Part shown: piece by piece, positions 32,824 to 42,699 of the stretch
Layout: every line of letters begins with the position of its first letter
Numbering within the stretch: the stretch's first letter is position 1
Notes under the pieces: model-generated
Seen by the model: only the letters and a program-made list of their open reading frames with translations
Databases searched by the model: none
Told to the model about the DNA's origin: nothing
DNA from: Rodentibacter myodis
GTDB lineage: Bacteria; Pseudomonadota; Gammaproteobacteria; Enterobacterales; Pasteurellaceae
NCBI RefSeq assembly: GCF_001999305.1
Contig: NZ_MLHQ01000010.1
Location: 143,507-207,506 of the forward strand
Direction of reading: 5' to 3'
Length of the DNA: 64,000 nucleotides
Program-made: the position numbers and the translations under genes

Positions 32824-33299
32824 ATTTGTACAACAAGAATTACCATTACCGCATAAATGGCGGCGAGGACATCATCCACCATAATGCCAAAACCGCTTTC
32901 TAATTTTTCATCAAAATAACGAATTGGGAAAGGTTTTAGAATATCGAAAAAGCGAAATAGCACAAATGCCGTGACAATCCATTGCCAAGAAAGTGTCGGT
33001 ACCGCAGACAAAACGATAAAGACGCCGACAAATTCATCCCATACAATTGCACCGTGGTCGTGTATGCCCATATCTTCCGCCGTTTTTTGGCAGAGGTAAC
33101 AACCCAGCGCAAAGCAAAGTGCGGTCAAAATGAGAAAGATTTTTGTGCCGCAAAGCATCAGTAATGCGACACCTAAAATCGTACCTACTGCACTTCCCCA
33201 AGTGCCGGGGGCGGGGGTCAGTAAGCCGGAGCCTAATCCCACCGCCAGTAAATGCACGGGATTTTTTAAAGAAATACGTTTTAAAGGATTATTTTCCAT
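32814..33299 (-). CDS. pgpA: Phosphatidylglycerophosphatase A
   Basis: A 161-residue membrane enzyme that removes phosphate from phosphatidylglycerophosphate to give phosphatidylglycerol. Family marks are GLGSGLLTPAPGTWGSAVGT near residue 17 and DHGAIVWDEFVGVFIVL, which holds the acidic active-site cluster. ILKPFPIRYFDEKLESGFGI and MVDDVLAAIYA also match. In E. coli and H. influenzae the gene follows thiL; here a 176-bp gap follows nusB instead. Confidence 0.92.
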   Translation of the reverse strand: MENNPLKRISLKNPVHLLAVGLGSGLLTPAPGTWGSAVGTILGVALLMLCGTKIFLILTALCFALGCYLCQKTAEDMGIHDHGAIVWDEFVGVFIVLSAVPTLSWQWIVTAFVLFRFFDILKPFPIRYFDEKLESGFGIMVDDVLAAIYAVMVILVVQIWI

Positions 33300-33475
33300 T
33301 GATTTTCATCCCTAAAATACCCAAACGAGAAACCACGTCTATTATCTAAAAATGTTTACCCATTGAAATAGCTTGAGTGTTAATCAGGATACCAAGCGTG
33401 GCGGCTCCACTGATTATTTTGTGTCAAATAAAAAAGCACGCGTTGTAAACGCGCGCCATTTTAAGTTAAGAGGAT
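33300..33475 (-). other. Gap at the expected place of thiL, with nusB terminator
   Basis: The gap between nusB and pgpA is 176 bp. A strong hairpin (minus strand GCGCGCGTTTACAACGCGTGC followed by six T; about 33,431-33,461) ends the ribH-nusB transcript. Beyond it a 23-codon minus-strand open stretch (ISGAATLGILINTQAISMGK, near 33,350-33,420) looks protein-like but has no start and I cannot assign it. No trace of thiamine-monophosphate kinase is visible. Confidence 0.6.
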
Positions 33476-33910
33476 TTATTTACGCCCTAGTGCCGGAGCG
33501 ATTTTGTCTAACACACCGTTAATATATTTATGGCTGTCGTCCGAACCGAATACTTTTGCAACCTCAATCGCTTCATTAATCACCACTTTGTACGGCACAT
33601 CCAATTCAAAACGCAATTCATACACGGCTAAACGTAGCACCGCTTTTTCAATGGGATCGAGTTCATCAAAAGTGCGGTCAATATAAGGCTCAATAGTAAA
33701 ATCAACGGTATCAATATTTTCTACCGTTTGGCGAAACAATTTACGAAAATAAGGTTTATCCACCCCATCCATATCTTGATCAAGCACAAAGGCAAGTTCC
33801 ACTTGTTCAACATTATTACCGGAAATCGCCCAAGAATATAAGGCTTGAACCGCACATTCACGCGCACGGCGGCGGGCAGAAGGCTTTTTCACTTGTTTTT
33901 GTTCAGTCAT
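33476..33910 (-). CDS. nusB: Transcription antitermination factor NusB
   Basis: A 144-residue helical RNA-binding protein that, with NusE, binds boxA and supports rRNA antitermination. The arginine-rich start ([20 protein letters not shown]), [20 protein letters not shown] and the end [20 protein letters not shown] are standard. I take ATG 33910, five bases after the ribH stop; an in-frame ATG two codons upstream overlaps that stop. Cotranscribed with ribH. Confidence 0.94.
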   Translation of the reverse strand: MTEQKQVKKPSARRRARECAVQALYSWAISGNNVEQVELAFVLDQDMDGVDKPYFRKLFRQTVENIDTVDFTIEPYIDRTFDELDPIEKAVLRLAVYELRFELDVPYKVVINEAIEVAKVFGSDDSHKYINGVLDKIAPALGRK

Positions 33911-33915
33911 AAGCA

Positions 33916-34389
33916 CTATGCCGCGTCAATTTGTTGAAGAAGATTGACCATTTCAAGGGCGGTTAATGCCGCTTCAGCCCCTTTATTACCTGCTTTGGTG
34001 CCGGCTCGTTCAATGGCTTGCTCGATATTTTCCGTGGTTAACACACCAAATGCCACCGGAATTTCCGCCTCCATAGCCACTTTGCCTAAACCATTGCTGG
34101 CTTCACCTGCAACATATTCAAAATGCGCCGTACCGCCACGAATAACCGTGCCAAGTGCTACGATCGCATCAAATTTTTTACTTTCTGCCAAGCGGCGTGC
34201 CGCTAACGGCAATTCATAGGCACCCGGCGCACGCACGATCGTAATATTTTCGTCTTTAACCTGACCGATACGTTTTAAGGCATCTACTGCACCTTCTAGT
34301 AAACTTTCATTAATAAAACTGTTAAAACGGGCAATAGCCACGGCAACTTTTGCATTTGGTGCGGCAACTGCGCCTTCTAAAACTTTCAT
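33916..34389 (-). CDS. ribH: 6,7-dimethyl-8-ribityllumazine synthase
   Basis: A 157-residue lumazine synthase, the penultimate enzyme of riboflavin synthesis, normally a 60-subunit shell. [36 protein letters not shown] and [20 protein letters not shown] hold substrate-binding residues, and the catalytic His is in AHFEYV. The start at ATG 34389 ([17 protein letters not shown]) fits the family, and the 17 extra upstream codons are not homologous. No riboswitch is recognised upstream. Confidence 0.94.
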   Translation of the reverse strand: MKVLEGAVAAPNAKVAVAIARFNSFINESLLEGAVDALKRIGQVKDENITIVRAPGAYELPLAARRLAESKKFDAIVALGTVIRGGTAHFEYVAGEASNGLGKVAMEAEIPVAFGVLTTENIEQAIERAGTKAGNKGAEAALTALEMVNLLQQIDAA

Positions 34390-34496
34390 ATTTTTTCCTA
34401 TATTCTTCATAATGATAAAAACGGTGGCGGATTTTAGCATAAAAATTATTGACTATCAGCATTTATCTCTTGCCGTTCTTTGCAATAAAAATGGTT

Positions 34497-34940
34497 TTAT
34501 ACTTCATCAATCACAAATTCAAACCAATCAATTACATCCTTTTCGTGAATACCATTGGCAATTAATATATCGGCATTTTTCACCGCCTGCGGATCGTCTG
34601 AAATTAATGGATGCCAATTCGGTAAAGGTTTACCTTCATAAATGAGGCGATAAGCACAAGTGTTTGGCAACCAATGAAAATCCGGCAAATTTTTCTTCGT
34701 CAATTTTGTGCAATCTTTTTCGATTTGAAAACGATGCGTATAATTAGCACACTTGCCGGTTTCAAGATCCAATAAATTGCAGGCAATACGGGTGTAATAA
34801 AGTTTCTGATGTTTGCGCCGCCCTTGAATGTATTTCCGATAACAACATTTGCCGCAACCATCACATAATGCTTCCCATTCAGATTCTGTCATCTCAAGCA
34901 GGGATTTGGTTTGCCAAAAATTGGGGGTTAAATTTTTCAT
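34497..34940 (-). CDS. YcgN family cysteine cluster protein
   Basis: A 147-residue protein of the UPF0260/YcgN family. The cysteine cluster CDGCGKCCYRKYIQGRRKH (residues 29 on), then ACNLLDLETGKCANY and CAYRL, suggests binding of zinc or another metal or cluster. The function is not established. I use ATG 34940 (MKNLTPNFWQTKSLLEMTES); a possible start nine codons upstream is less typical. It is monocistronic on the minus strand between ribH and glnS. Confidence 0.8.
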   Translation of the reverse strand: MKNLTPNFWQTKSLLEMTESEWEALCDGCGKCCYRKYIQGRRKHQKLYYTRIACNLLDLETGKCANYTHRFQIEKDCTKLTKKNLPDFHWLPNTCAYRLIYEGKPLPNWHPLISDDPQAVKNADILIANGIHEKDVIDWFEFVIDEV

Positions 34941-35071
34941 AGAAATGAGATAAGGCGTTGTTAGCAATTTTATAATGAAAACTTAGGGGCGACACGCAGG
35001 CATAAGTAACAATAACATAATGAAATTGTGTATTTTTAACCGATATTCGAGCCTACAATTTCGTCATAAAA

Positions 35072-35106
35072 AAGAAAGTGCGGTCATTTTTCACCGCACT
35101 TTTTTC
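35072..35106 (-). terminator. Terminator of glnS built from an inverted USS pair
   Basis: AAAGTGCGGTCA and TTCACCGCACTTTTTT form a hairpin from two uptake signals head to head, 12 bp after the glnS stop. USS pairs used as terminators are known in Haemophilus. Confidence 0.75.
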
Positions 35107-35117
35107 TTATATTCGGT

Positions 35118-36791
35118 TTAGAAACCTTCTTTTAAACTTACCGTTAAATTGAAAACTAAATGTTCCGGACGGCTATCTTTGCTGTCGGCACAATAGTAGC
35201 CTTCACGTTCAAATTGATAGGCTTTCTCCGCTTCGGCATTATGCAGGCTTTTTTCCACAAAACCCTGTTTAACGGTTAATGAATTTGGGTTTAACACATC
35301 GTAAAGCTCTTCCGCCGCACTTGGATTTGCCACGGTAAACAAACGATCGTACAAACGAAATTCCGCCGGTAAATTATCTTCTGCGGAAACCCATTGAATC
35401 ACGCCTTTCACTTTGCGACCGTCTGCCGGATTTTTGCCCAAGGTTGCCGGATCGTAAGAACAATATACAGTGGTGATATTGCCTTCGGCGTCTTTTTCCA
35501 CGCGTTCTGCCTTAATCACATAGGCATTGCGTAAACGCACTTCTTTACCCAGCACCAAGCGTTTATATTGTTTATTCGCTTCTTCACGGAAATCCGCTTG
35601 ATCGATATAAATCTCGCGGGTGAAAGGCAGTTCACGCGTGCCTAGCTCCGGACGATTCGGGTGATTTGGTGCGGTTAATATTTCTTTTTCGCCAAAGTTT
35701 TCGATCACGACTTTTAACGGATTCAACACCGCCATTGCACGTGGTGCATTTTCGTTTAAATCATCACGAATACAAGATTCCAACGCACTGTATTCCACCA
35801 CATTGTCCTGTTTTGTCACCCCAATGCGGCGGCAAAATTCACGAATGGAAGCAGGGGTATAACCACGGCGGCGTAATCCCGAAATAGTTGGCATACGCGG
35901 ATCATTCCAACCATCTACAATGCCATCTGTCACTAATTTCAACAATTTACGTTTAGAAGTGAGGGTATATTCTAAATTTAAACGTGAAAATTCATATTGG
36001 TGCGGCAACGGACGTTCAATAGAAATATTATCCAACACCCAATCATATAAACGGCGGTTATCTTGGAATTCCAACGTACACAATGAGTGGGTAATACGCT
36101 CAATGGCATCGGAAATACAATGGGTAAAATCATACATTGGATAAATGCACCATTTATCGCCCGTTTGGTGATGGCTTGCAAATTTAATGCGATAAAGCAC
36201 CGGATCACGCATTACCATAAAAGGCGAAGCCATATCAATTTTTGCCCGTAAACTGGCTTTTCCTTCGACAAATTCACCGTTTTTCATTTTTTCAAATAAG
36301 GCGAGGTTTTCTTCCACGCTGCGATCACGATATGGGCTGTTTTTACCCGGCTCGGTCAAAGTGCCACGGTATTCACGCATTTCTTCCGGTGAAAGTTCAT
36401 CCACATACGCCAAGCCTTTTTTGATCAATTCAATGGCATAACCGTACAGTGTATCAAAATAATCGGAAGCGTAATGAATATCCCCTGCCCAATGGAATCC
36501 TAGCCATTCCACATCTTGTTTGATGGAATCCACGTATTCCACATCTTCTTTAACAGGATTGGTATCGTCAAAACGTAAATTACATAATCCGTTGTAATCC
36601 TTTGCGAGACCAAAATTGAGGCAGATGGATTTGGCGTGGCCAATATGTAAATAGCCGTTTGGTTCTGGCGGGAAACGGGTGTACACATTATTGTGTTTTC
36701 CGCTTGCTAAATCTTCGTCAATAATTTGGGTAATAAAATTATGCGGGCGAGTGCTTTCCGCATTTTCTAAGGAATGTTCGGTATTGCTCAT
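35118..36791 (-). CDS. glnS: Glutaminyl-tRNA synthetase
   Basis: A 557-residue class I synthetase that charges tRNA-Gln. The HIGH motif is in [20 protein letters not shown] (about residue 42) and the KMSKS-like motif is [11 protein letters not shown] (about residue 265). The C-terminal beta-barrels that read the anticodon follow ([40 protein letters not shown]). Full length, single gene, ended by the USS-pair terminator. Divergent from macA across 235 bp, which should hold both promoters. Confidence 0.96.
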   Translation of the reverse strand: MSNTEHSLENAESTRPHNFITQIIDEDLASGKHNNVYTRFPPEPNGYLHIGHAKSICLNFGLAKDYNGLCNLRFDDTNPVKEDVEYVDSIKQDVEWLGFHWAGDIHYASDYFDTLYGYAIELIKKGLAYVDELSPEEMREYRGTLTEPGKNSPYRDRSVEENLALFEKMKNGEFVEGKASLRAKIDMASPFMVMRDPVLYRIKFASHHQTGDKWCIYPMYDFTHCISDAIERITHSLCTLEFQDNRRLYDWVLDNISIERPLPHQYEFSRLNLEYTLTSKRKLLKLVTDGIVDGWNDPRMPTISGLRRRGYTPASIREFCRRIGVTKQDNVVEYSALESCIRDDLNENAPRAMAVLNPLKVVIENFGEKEILTAPNHPNRPELGTRELPFTREIYIDQADFREEANKQYKRLVLGKEVRLRNAYVIKAERVEKDAEGNITTVYCSYDPATLGKNPADGRKVKGVIQWVSAEDNLPAEFRLYDRLFTVANPSAAEELYDVLNPNSLTVKQGFVEKSLHNAEAEKAYQFEREGYYCADSKDSRPEHLVFNLTVSLKEGF

Positions 36792-37026
36792 AACTTTCTC
36801 AAATGGGTAAAAAAATAATCGGCTATTCTATCTGTTTTATAAAAAAAAAGCGAGATATGCAAAAATGTGGAATTTCGCACCACTAATTTTTAGCTAATTT
36901 TAAAATGTAAGATTAAACATCTTGAGAAAGATGTTGTCTCACACCAAGATTTTTCGTGCAAAGCGGAAAATTTATCATTAAAATACACAAACTGAACAAT
37001 CGTTCATTATTGGAAATTTATTGTCA

Positions 37027-38199
37027 ATGAAGAAAATCTTATTTGTACTCGGACTCTTAATTTTAGGCGGTGCCGCCTTTTATTTTTTTACAAACAATAA
37101 CAACCAACAATCCACCTATTTAACGGAAAAAGTGACACGCGGTAACATTGAAAAAACCGTTGTCGCCTCAGGCTCTATCAGCAGTATTAATGAAGTGGAT
37201 GTGGGGGCTCAGGTTTCCGGTAAAATCACCAAACTTTATGTCACCTTGGGGCAGGAGGTCAAAAAAGGCGATTTAATTGCCGATATTGATTCCACCACAC
37301 AAATTAATGATCTCAATACCAAAAAAGCCGCCCTTGCGAGTTTTCAGGCACAATTAAAAGCCAAAGAGACGGCACTTAACGTGGCACAATCCGCTTATTC
37401 CCGCTATTCAAAACTTTACGGTCAAAAAGCCACCTCTCTTGATGAGCTAAACAATGCCAAAAACACCTTTGATGCGGCGAAAGCGGAAGTGGATGCCTTA
37501 AAAGAATCCATAAAACAGGCGGAAATTGAAGTAAACACTGCCGAAACCAATGTGGGCTATACCAAAATCACTTCCCCAATTAATGGCACGATTATTTCGA
37601 CTCCAATTTCCGAAGGACAAACCGTCAACTCGGCACAAACGACCCCAACTATTGTAAAAGTAGCAGATTTAACCCAAATGCGGGTGAAACCGGAGATTTC
37701 GGAAGGCGATATAACAAAGGTAAAGGCTGGTCAAAAAGTTAGTTTTACAATTTTGTCTGAACCGAATACGCAATATGAAGGCGTGATTTCTTCCGTCGAT
37801 CCCGCCACCACAACAGAAAGCGATAATACCTCGACATCAAGTAGCTCAAGTTCTTCAAGCAGCACAAGTGCGGTCTATTATTATGCCAATTTAATCGTGG
37901 ATAACCCTAACCGCACTTTGCGTATCGGAATGACCACGGAAAACAATATTAAAATTGCCGATGCGCAAGATGTGTTGTTGGTTTCCAATATGGCAATTCA
38001 ACATAAAGACGGTAAAACCTTTGTGAATATTCTCAATGCCGACAATCAACCGGAAATGCGTGAAGTTGAAATAGGCGTACAAAATGATTTTCAAACGGAA
38101 ATTAAAGCCGGTTTAAATGAAGGTGATAACGTCATCGTCTCACAAGTTGCGGCAGGTGAAAAAGTGGGCGGTGCGGTTCGTGGCCCGAGAATGTTTTAA
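37027..38199 (+). CDS. macA: MacA-type periplasmic adaptor of a tripartite efflux pump
   Basis: A 390-residue membrane fusion protein. An N-terminal anchor (KKILFVLGLLILGGAAFYFF) precedes the lipoyl half-motif (VDVGAQVSGKITKLYVTLGQ), a long coiled-coil hairpin (about residues 85-175) and the second half-motif (GYTKITSPINGTIISTPISE). Beta-barrel domains follow. An unusual serine run (TSSSSSSSSSTSA, about residues 270-283) sits inside the barrel domain. I start at ATG 37027 rather than TTG 37021. It links MacB to the outer membrane factor encoded two genes on. A signal for regulation is not evident. Confidence 0.9.
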   Translation: MKKILFVLGLLILGGAAFYFFTNNNNQQSTYLTEKVTRGNIEKTVVASGSISSINEVDVGAQVSGKITKLYVTLGQEVKKGDLIADIDSTTQINDLNTKKAALASFQAQLKAKETALNVAQSAYSRYSKLYGQKATSLDELNNAKNTFDAAKAEVDALKESIKQAEIEVNTAETNVGYTKITSPINGTIISTPISEGQTVNSAQTTPTIVKVADLTQMRVKPEISEGDITKVKAGQKVSFTILSEPNTQYEGVISSVDPATTTESDNTSTSSSSSSSSSTSAVYYYANLIVDNPNRTLRIGMTTENNIKIADAQDVLLVSNMAIQHKDGKTFVNILNADNQPEMREVEIGVQNDFQTEIKAGLNEGDNVIVSQVAAGEKVGGAVRGPRMF

Positions 38200-38216
38200 A
38201 GTGCGGTAGAAATTTA

Positions 38217-40148
38217 ATGAATATTATCGAAATTAACCAGCTCAACCGCTACTTTGGCGAAGGTGAAAATCGCGTTCATATTTTGAAAAATATTTCACTG
38301 AAAATAGAAAAAGGCGATTTTGTAGCAATTATCGGGCAATCCGGTTCGGGCAAATCCACCCTAATGAATATCATTGGCTGCCTTGATACCGCCACTTCCG
38401 GTTCTTACAAAATTGACGGCAAAGAAACCAACCAACTTTCTGCCAATCAACTCTCTGACTTACGCAGCCAAAAATTCGGTTTTATTTTCCAGCGTTACAA
38501 TTTGCTTTCCAGTTTAACGGCGGCAGAAAACGTGGCACTACCGGCTATTTATGCCGGAATGCCACAAACCCAACGCTTAGAACGCGCCAAGCAATTATTG
38601 GAGAAACTGGGCTTGGGCGATAAATGGCAAAATAAACCAAGCCAGCTTTCCGGCGGACAGCAACAACGGGTAAGTATTGCCCGAGCCTTAATGAACGGTG
38701 GTGAAATCATCCTTGCCGATGAACCTACCGGTGCATTGGATTCCCACAGTGGGCAAAATGTAATGGAAATTTTGCGCCAACTTCATCACGAGGGGCATAC
38801 CATTGTAATGGTCACCCACGATCGTGATATTGCCGCCGGTGCAAACCGTGTGATCGAAATTAAAGACGGCGAAATCATTGCCGATACACAAAAAGAAGCA
38901 GTGAAAAGTGCGGTCGAAAATCACGCCAAAATAAAACCGCACTTTGGGTTCAGCAAAGATCAACTTATTGAAGCCTTCCGAATGTCCGTCAGTGCCATTG
39001 TGGCGCATAAAATGCGTTCGTTGCTGACAATGCTCGGCATTATTATTGGGATCACCTCGGTGGTTTCCGTGGTTGCCCTTGGGAATGGTTCGCAACAAAA
39101 AATTTTAGAAAATATTAAAGGCATTGGCACAAACACAATGACGATTTTTAACGGTACAGGCTTTGGCGATCGCAAGGCAGAACAAATGCAAAATCTTACC
39201 GTGAGCGATGCCAATGCGTTAAATAAACAAAGTTATGTGCAAAGTGTTACGCCAAACAGTAGCTCCAGTGGCACCTTGGTTTATGGCAATCAAACCTTTT
39301 CTTCCACCAATTTAAAAGGCGTGGGTGAACAATATTTTGATGTGGACGGACTTAGCCTCAAATTAGGCAATTTTTTCTCGGCACAAGACGTGCGGGAAAA
39401 TAATCAGGTGGCACTCATTGATGAAAGTGCGCAAAAAGCTATTTTTGCCAATGAATCCCCTCTTGGAAAAGTGGTGATCTTTAACAAACGCCCGCTACGG
39501 ATTATCGGCGTGGTATCCGATAAACAAATGGGTGGCGCAAGCAGCTCTTTGAATGTTTATGCCCCTTACACTACGGTGATGAATAAAATTTCCGGCAGTA
39601 AAAAAATTGGTTCGATCACACTCAAAATCGCCGATGACATCAATTCTACCGCTGCCGAAAAAGGCATTACCGAATTGTTGCAAGCACGCCACGGCAAAAA
39701 AGATTTTTTCGTAATGAACAGCGATACCATCAAACAAACCATTGAAAGTACCACCGGCACAATGAAATTGCTCATTTCCTCTATTGCCTTTATTTCGTTA
39801 ATTGTGGGCGGTATCGGTGTAATGAATATTATGTTGGTGTCAGTGACGGAACGCACCAAAGAAATTGGCGTGCGAATGGCGATTGGCGCACGTCAAACCA
39901 ATATTTTGCAGCAATTTTTAATTGAAGCGGTGTTAATTTGTTTAATTGGCGGTATTACCGGCATTTTACTTTCAGGCGTAATCGGTTTGCTGTTTAATCT
40001 TTTTATGAAAGATTTTGCAATGGCATTTTCTGCGGTGTCAATTATTACGGCGGTAGTCTTTTCCACCCTTATCGGCGTGATATTTGGCTATATGCCGGCA
40101 AAACGTGCGGCACAGTTAAACCCTATCACCGCACTGGCGCGTGAATAG
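38217..40148 (+). CDS. macB: MacB ABC transporter (ATPase-permease)
   Basis: A 643-residue fusion of an N-terminal ATPase and a C-terminal four-helix permease. Walker A is GQSGSGKST, the signature [15 protein letters not shown], and Walker [13 protein letters not shown]. The FtsX-type membrane part starts near residue 270 ([20 protein letters not shown]). It has a large periplasmic domain and three C-terminal helices ([20 protein letters not shown] and onward). MacAB with a TolC-like channel exports macrolides, toxins or lipopeptides. It starts 17 bp after macA. USS copies lie at 38,200 and inside the gene. Confidence 0.94.
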   Translation: MNIIEINQLNRYFGEGENRVHILKNISLKIEKGDFVAIIGQSGSGKSTLMNIIGCLDTATSGSYKIDGKETNQLSANQLSDLRSQKFGFIFQRYNLLSSLTAAENVALPAIYAGMPQTQRLERAKQLLEKLGLGDKWQNKPSQLSGGQQQRVSIARALMNGGEIILADEPTGALDSHSGQNVMEILRQLHHEGHTIVMVTHDRDIAAGANRVIEIKDGEIIADTQKEAVKSAVENHAKIKPHFGFSKDQLIEAFRMSVSAIVAHKMRSLLTMLGIIIGITSVVSVVALGNGSQQKILENIKGIGTNTMTIFNGTGFGDRKAEQMQNLTVSDANALNKQSYVQSVTPNSSSSGTLVYGNQTFSSTNLKGVGEQYFDVDGLSLKLGNFFSAQDVRENNQVALIDESAQKAIFANESPLGKVVIFNKRPLRIIGVVSDKQMGGASSSLNVYAPYTTVMNKISGSKKIGSITLKIADDINSTAAEKGITELLQARHGKKDFFVMNSDTIKQTIESTTGTMKLLISSIAFISLIVGGIGVMNIMLVSVTERTKEIGVRMAIGARQTNILQQFLIEAVLICLIGGITGILLSGVIGLLFNLFMKDFAMAFSAVSIITAVVFSTLIGVIFGYMPAKRAAQLNPITALARE

Positions 40149-40166
40149 ATTTTGTAAAACCTCAAA

Positions 40167-40196
40167 ATGCGGTTAAAATTCACCGCACTTTTTAAC
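40167..40196 (+). terminator. USS-derived hairpin between macB and the outer membrane factor gene
   Basis: AAATGCGGTTAAAATTCACCGCACTTTTT pairs GCGGT with ACCGC, with a T run. It may weaken rather than stop read-through, because the next gene belongs to the same pump. Confidence 0.4.
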
Positions 40197-40218
40197 GATG
40201 ATAATGAAGGAAAAACCA

Positions 40219-41586
40219 ATGTTAAAAATGAAAAAATTAAGCCTTGCCGTTGTAATGGCAACAACCCTCGCAGGCTGCGCCAATATCGGCGATTCTTACA
40301 AAGCCAGCCAAGCGGATTATCAACAATACGAAGAAATCACCAAGCAATTTAATATAAAAGAAAATTGGTGGTCGCTTTATAACGATGCCCAACTCAATCG
40401 TGTGGTGGAACAGGCTCTGTTGAACAATAAAGATCTCGCCAAAGCTGCCGTTGCCGTAAACCGTGCGCTTTATAACGCCAATTTGGTTGGGGCGGATTTA
40501 GTGCCGGCATTTAACGGTTCAACCTCCTCCGGCGCACAACGCCGTATTGATACCGGCGCGGGTTCTACCATTTCCCACACCGGCTCACTTAATGTCTCTT
40601 ATACCCTCGATTTATGGCGTCGTTTAGCCGATACCACCGATGCGGCAGAATGGACACACAAAGCCACCGCAGAAGACTTGGAAGCGACCAAACTTTCATT
40701 AATCAATTCAGTGGTAACGACTTATTATCAAATTGCCTATTTGAATGACGCCATCAGCACCACAGAAGAAAGCATTAAATATTACAACGATATCAGTAGC
40801 ATTATGCAACGCCGTTTAAGCCAAGGGGTTGCCGATGCCGCCAGTGTGGATCAAGCACAACAATCCGTATTAACCGCACGCAACAATTTGATTAACTATC
40901 AAACCCAGCGCAAAACCGCAGAACAAACCTTGCGTAATTTGCTTAACTTAAAACCGGAAGAAGCATTAAATATCACCTTCCCACACATTCTGAATGTGAA
41001 AAATGTGGGCGTGAACTTAAATGTACCGGTTTCCGCCATCGCCAACCGTCCTGATGTGAAAGGCTATCAATATCGTCTAAGCAGTGCCTTTAAAAATGCG
41101 AAAGCCACACAAAAAAGCTGGTTCCCTGAAATTACATTGGGCGGCAGTTTAAGCTCGACCGGCACAAAAGTAGGCAATGCCCTCCATAGTCCGGTTGCAG
41201 GTGGCACAATTGGTATTAATTTACCGTTCTTAAATTGGAATACCGTAAAATGGAACGTGAAAATTTCCGAAGCCGATTATGAAAGTGCGCGTTTAAGTTA
41301 TGAACAAAGTATCACCACCGCCTTAAATGACGTGGACACCAACTATTTTGCCTTCACGCAAGCGCAAAATGCCTTTGCCAACCAACAAAAAACTTTCGAT
41401 TACAACAAACGTATTACGCAATACTACCGTAACCGCTATAACGCCGGCGTATCGGAACTTCGTGAATGGTTAAATGCCGCAAACACGGAAAAAAGCTCAC
41501 AACTTGCCATTTTACAAGCCAAATATAACGTCATTCAGGCAGAAAATGCGGTATATAGCTCAATGGCAGGTTACTACTCCCGCTAA
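40219..41586 (+). CDS. Outer membrane factor lipoprotein of the MacAB pump (TolC/NodT family)
   Basis: A 455-residue protein with a lipoprotein signal whose lipobox is LAGCANIGDSY. Two homologous outer-membrane-efflux domains follow (WWSLYNDAQLNRVVEQALLN, LNVSYTLDLWRRLADTTDAA, ANRPDVKGYQYRLSSAFKNA, LPFLNWNTVKWNVKISEADY). This matches the NodT/OprM group, not plain TolC. It would form the trimeric channel for MacAB. The ATG at 40219 has AAGGA ten bases upstream. Its position 70 bp after macB supports a complete tripartite set. Confidence 0.9.
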   Translation: MLKMKKLSLAVVMATTLAGCANIGDSYKASQADYQQYEEITKQFNIKENWWSLYNDAQLNRVVEQALLNNKDLAKAAVAVNRALYNANLVGADLVPAFNGSTSSGAQRRIDTGAGSTISHTGSLNVSYTLDLWRRLADTTDAAEWTHKATAEDLEATKLSLINSVVTTYYQIAYLNDAISTTEESIKYYNDISSIMQRRLSQGVADAASVDQAQQSVLTARNNLINYQTQRKTAEQTLRNLLNLKPEEALNITFPHILNVKNVGVNLNVPVSAIANRPDVKGYQYRLSSAFKNAKATQKSWFPEITLGGSLSSTGTKVGNALHSPVAGGTIGINLPFLNWNTVKWNVKISEADYESARLSYEQSITTALNDVDTNYFAFTQAQNAFANQQKTFDYNKRITQYYRNRYNAGVSELREWLNAANTEKSSQLAILQAKYNVIQAENAVYSSMAGYYSR

Positions 41587-41591
41587 TCACA

Positions 41592-41620
41592 TAATAAGGA
41601 AGTTTCGACTTCCTTATTTT
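41592..41620 (+). terminator. Terminator of the efflux operon
   Basis: AATAAGGAAG and CTTCCTTATT pair around TTTCGA, followed by T residues, six bases after the outer membrane factor stop. Confidence 0.8.
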
Positions 41621-41640
41621 TTGACAGAGTATTAAAAAAA

Positions 41641-42270
41641 ATGAAAAAACAACTGACTTTTTATTTCATTCGCCACGGCAGAACACATTGGAACGAACAA
41701 GGACTAATGCAGGGTCACGGCGATTCACCTTTAACGGAGCAAGGCATTCTCGGGGCGAAAAAAGCCCGTATTGCGTTGCAACAGATTAATTTCAATGCTG
41801 CCTATTCCAGCTGTTTAAAACGTACAATTGATACGGCAGAATTGATCATTGGCGAGCGTGATATTCCCCTCTTTCAACATAAAGGATTAAACGAACAATT
41901 TTTCGGAAAATGGGAAGGCCAATGGGTTGAGCCATTGCGTGAACATCCGGAATTTAAACAGATGATCAATGATCCGGCAAATTACAAAGCGGAAACCAAT
42001 GGCGGTGAAACCTACGGGCAACTTGCCAAGCGTGTAATGAAAGCCTTACAAGACATCATTAAAATTCATAATAGTGGCAATATTTTAATTGTTTCCCACG
42101 GACACACGCTACGCCTATTGATTGCCCTACTTGCCGGTGCAAGCTGGCAAAATCACCGTGAACAGGGTAAATCCGTCTCTTTGCTCAATACCGCCATCAG
42201 TGTTGTCCATTATGACAGCGAAAACGGATTTCGTGTTGAGAAAGTCAATGATGCAACACATTTGGAATAA
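41641..42270 (+). CDS. Histidine phosphatase superfamily protein (GpmB-like)
   Basis: A 209-residue phosphoglycerate-mutase-like phosphatase. The catalytic His is in YFIRHGRTHWNEQG. The second Arg/Glu region is SSCLKRTIDTAELIIGER, and the late SHGHTLRLLIALLAGASW holds the second His. NEQFFGKWEGQWVEPLREHP completes the fold. These enzymes are cofactor-independent of 2,3-bisphosphoglycerate in mutase terms and usually act as phosphatases. The true substrate is unknown, so I avoid the gene name. Confidence 0.85.
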   Translation: MKKQLTFYFIRHGRTHWNEQGLMQGHGDSPLTEQGILGAKKARIALQQINFNAAYSSCLKRTIDTAELIIGERDIPLFQHKGLNEQFFGKWEGQWVEPLREHPEFKQMINDPANYKAETNGGETYGQLAKRVMKALQDIIKIHNSGNILIVSHGHTLRLLIALLAGASWQNHREQGKSVSLLNTAISVVHYDSENGFRVEKVNDATHLE

Positions 42271-42335
42271 AACACCGAAAAATTTGACCGCACTTTTATT
42301 TCACCCTTTCCCCATAATTAATAATGAGAAAACCA

Positions 42336-42659
42336 ATGACGACTCAAATTCAAAAACTTGCCCCCGATACGGCGATTGATATTGCTTACGATATTTTCTT
42401 AGAAATGGCAGGGGAAAATTTAGATCCTGCCGACATCATTTTATTCAATCTTCAATTTGAAGAATGCGGTGCAGTCGAATTTGTCGAAACCGCCGATGAT
42501 TGGGAGCAAGAAATCGGTGTATTAATTGATCCCGAAGCATTTGCCGAAGTTTGGATTGGCTTGGTGAATGAACAGGATGAAATGGAGGATATTTTCGCCA
42601 AATTCTTAATTTCCCACCGTGAAGAAGATCGCGAATTTCACGTTATTTGGAAAAAATAG
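42336..42659 (+). CDS. Conserved acidic protein of unknown function
   Basis: A 107-residue, strongly acidic soluble protein ([55 protein letters not shown]). I recall close relatives in other Pasteurellaceae but no known function. I use ATG 42336; another in-frame ATG lies four codons upstream with no better ribosome binding site. It lies 65 bp after the phosphatase gene and shares its direction. Confidence 0.65.
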   Translation: MTTQIQKLAPDTAIDIAYDIFLEMAGENLDPADIILFNLQFEECGAVEFVETADDWEQEIGVLIDPEAFAEVWIGLVNEQDEMEDIFAKFLISHREEDREFHVIWKK

Positions 42660-42668
42660 AGTTCACAC

Positions 42669-42698
42669 AAGGGAAATCATTGATGACTTCCCTTTTGT
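42669..42698. terminator. Terminator between convergent genes
   Basis: AAGGGAA and TTCCCTT pair around an 11-14 base loop, with a T-rich flank on the plus strand. It lies between the acidic protein gene and lysO, which converge. Confidence 0.55.
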
Positions 42699-42699
42699 T

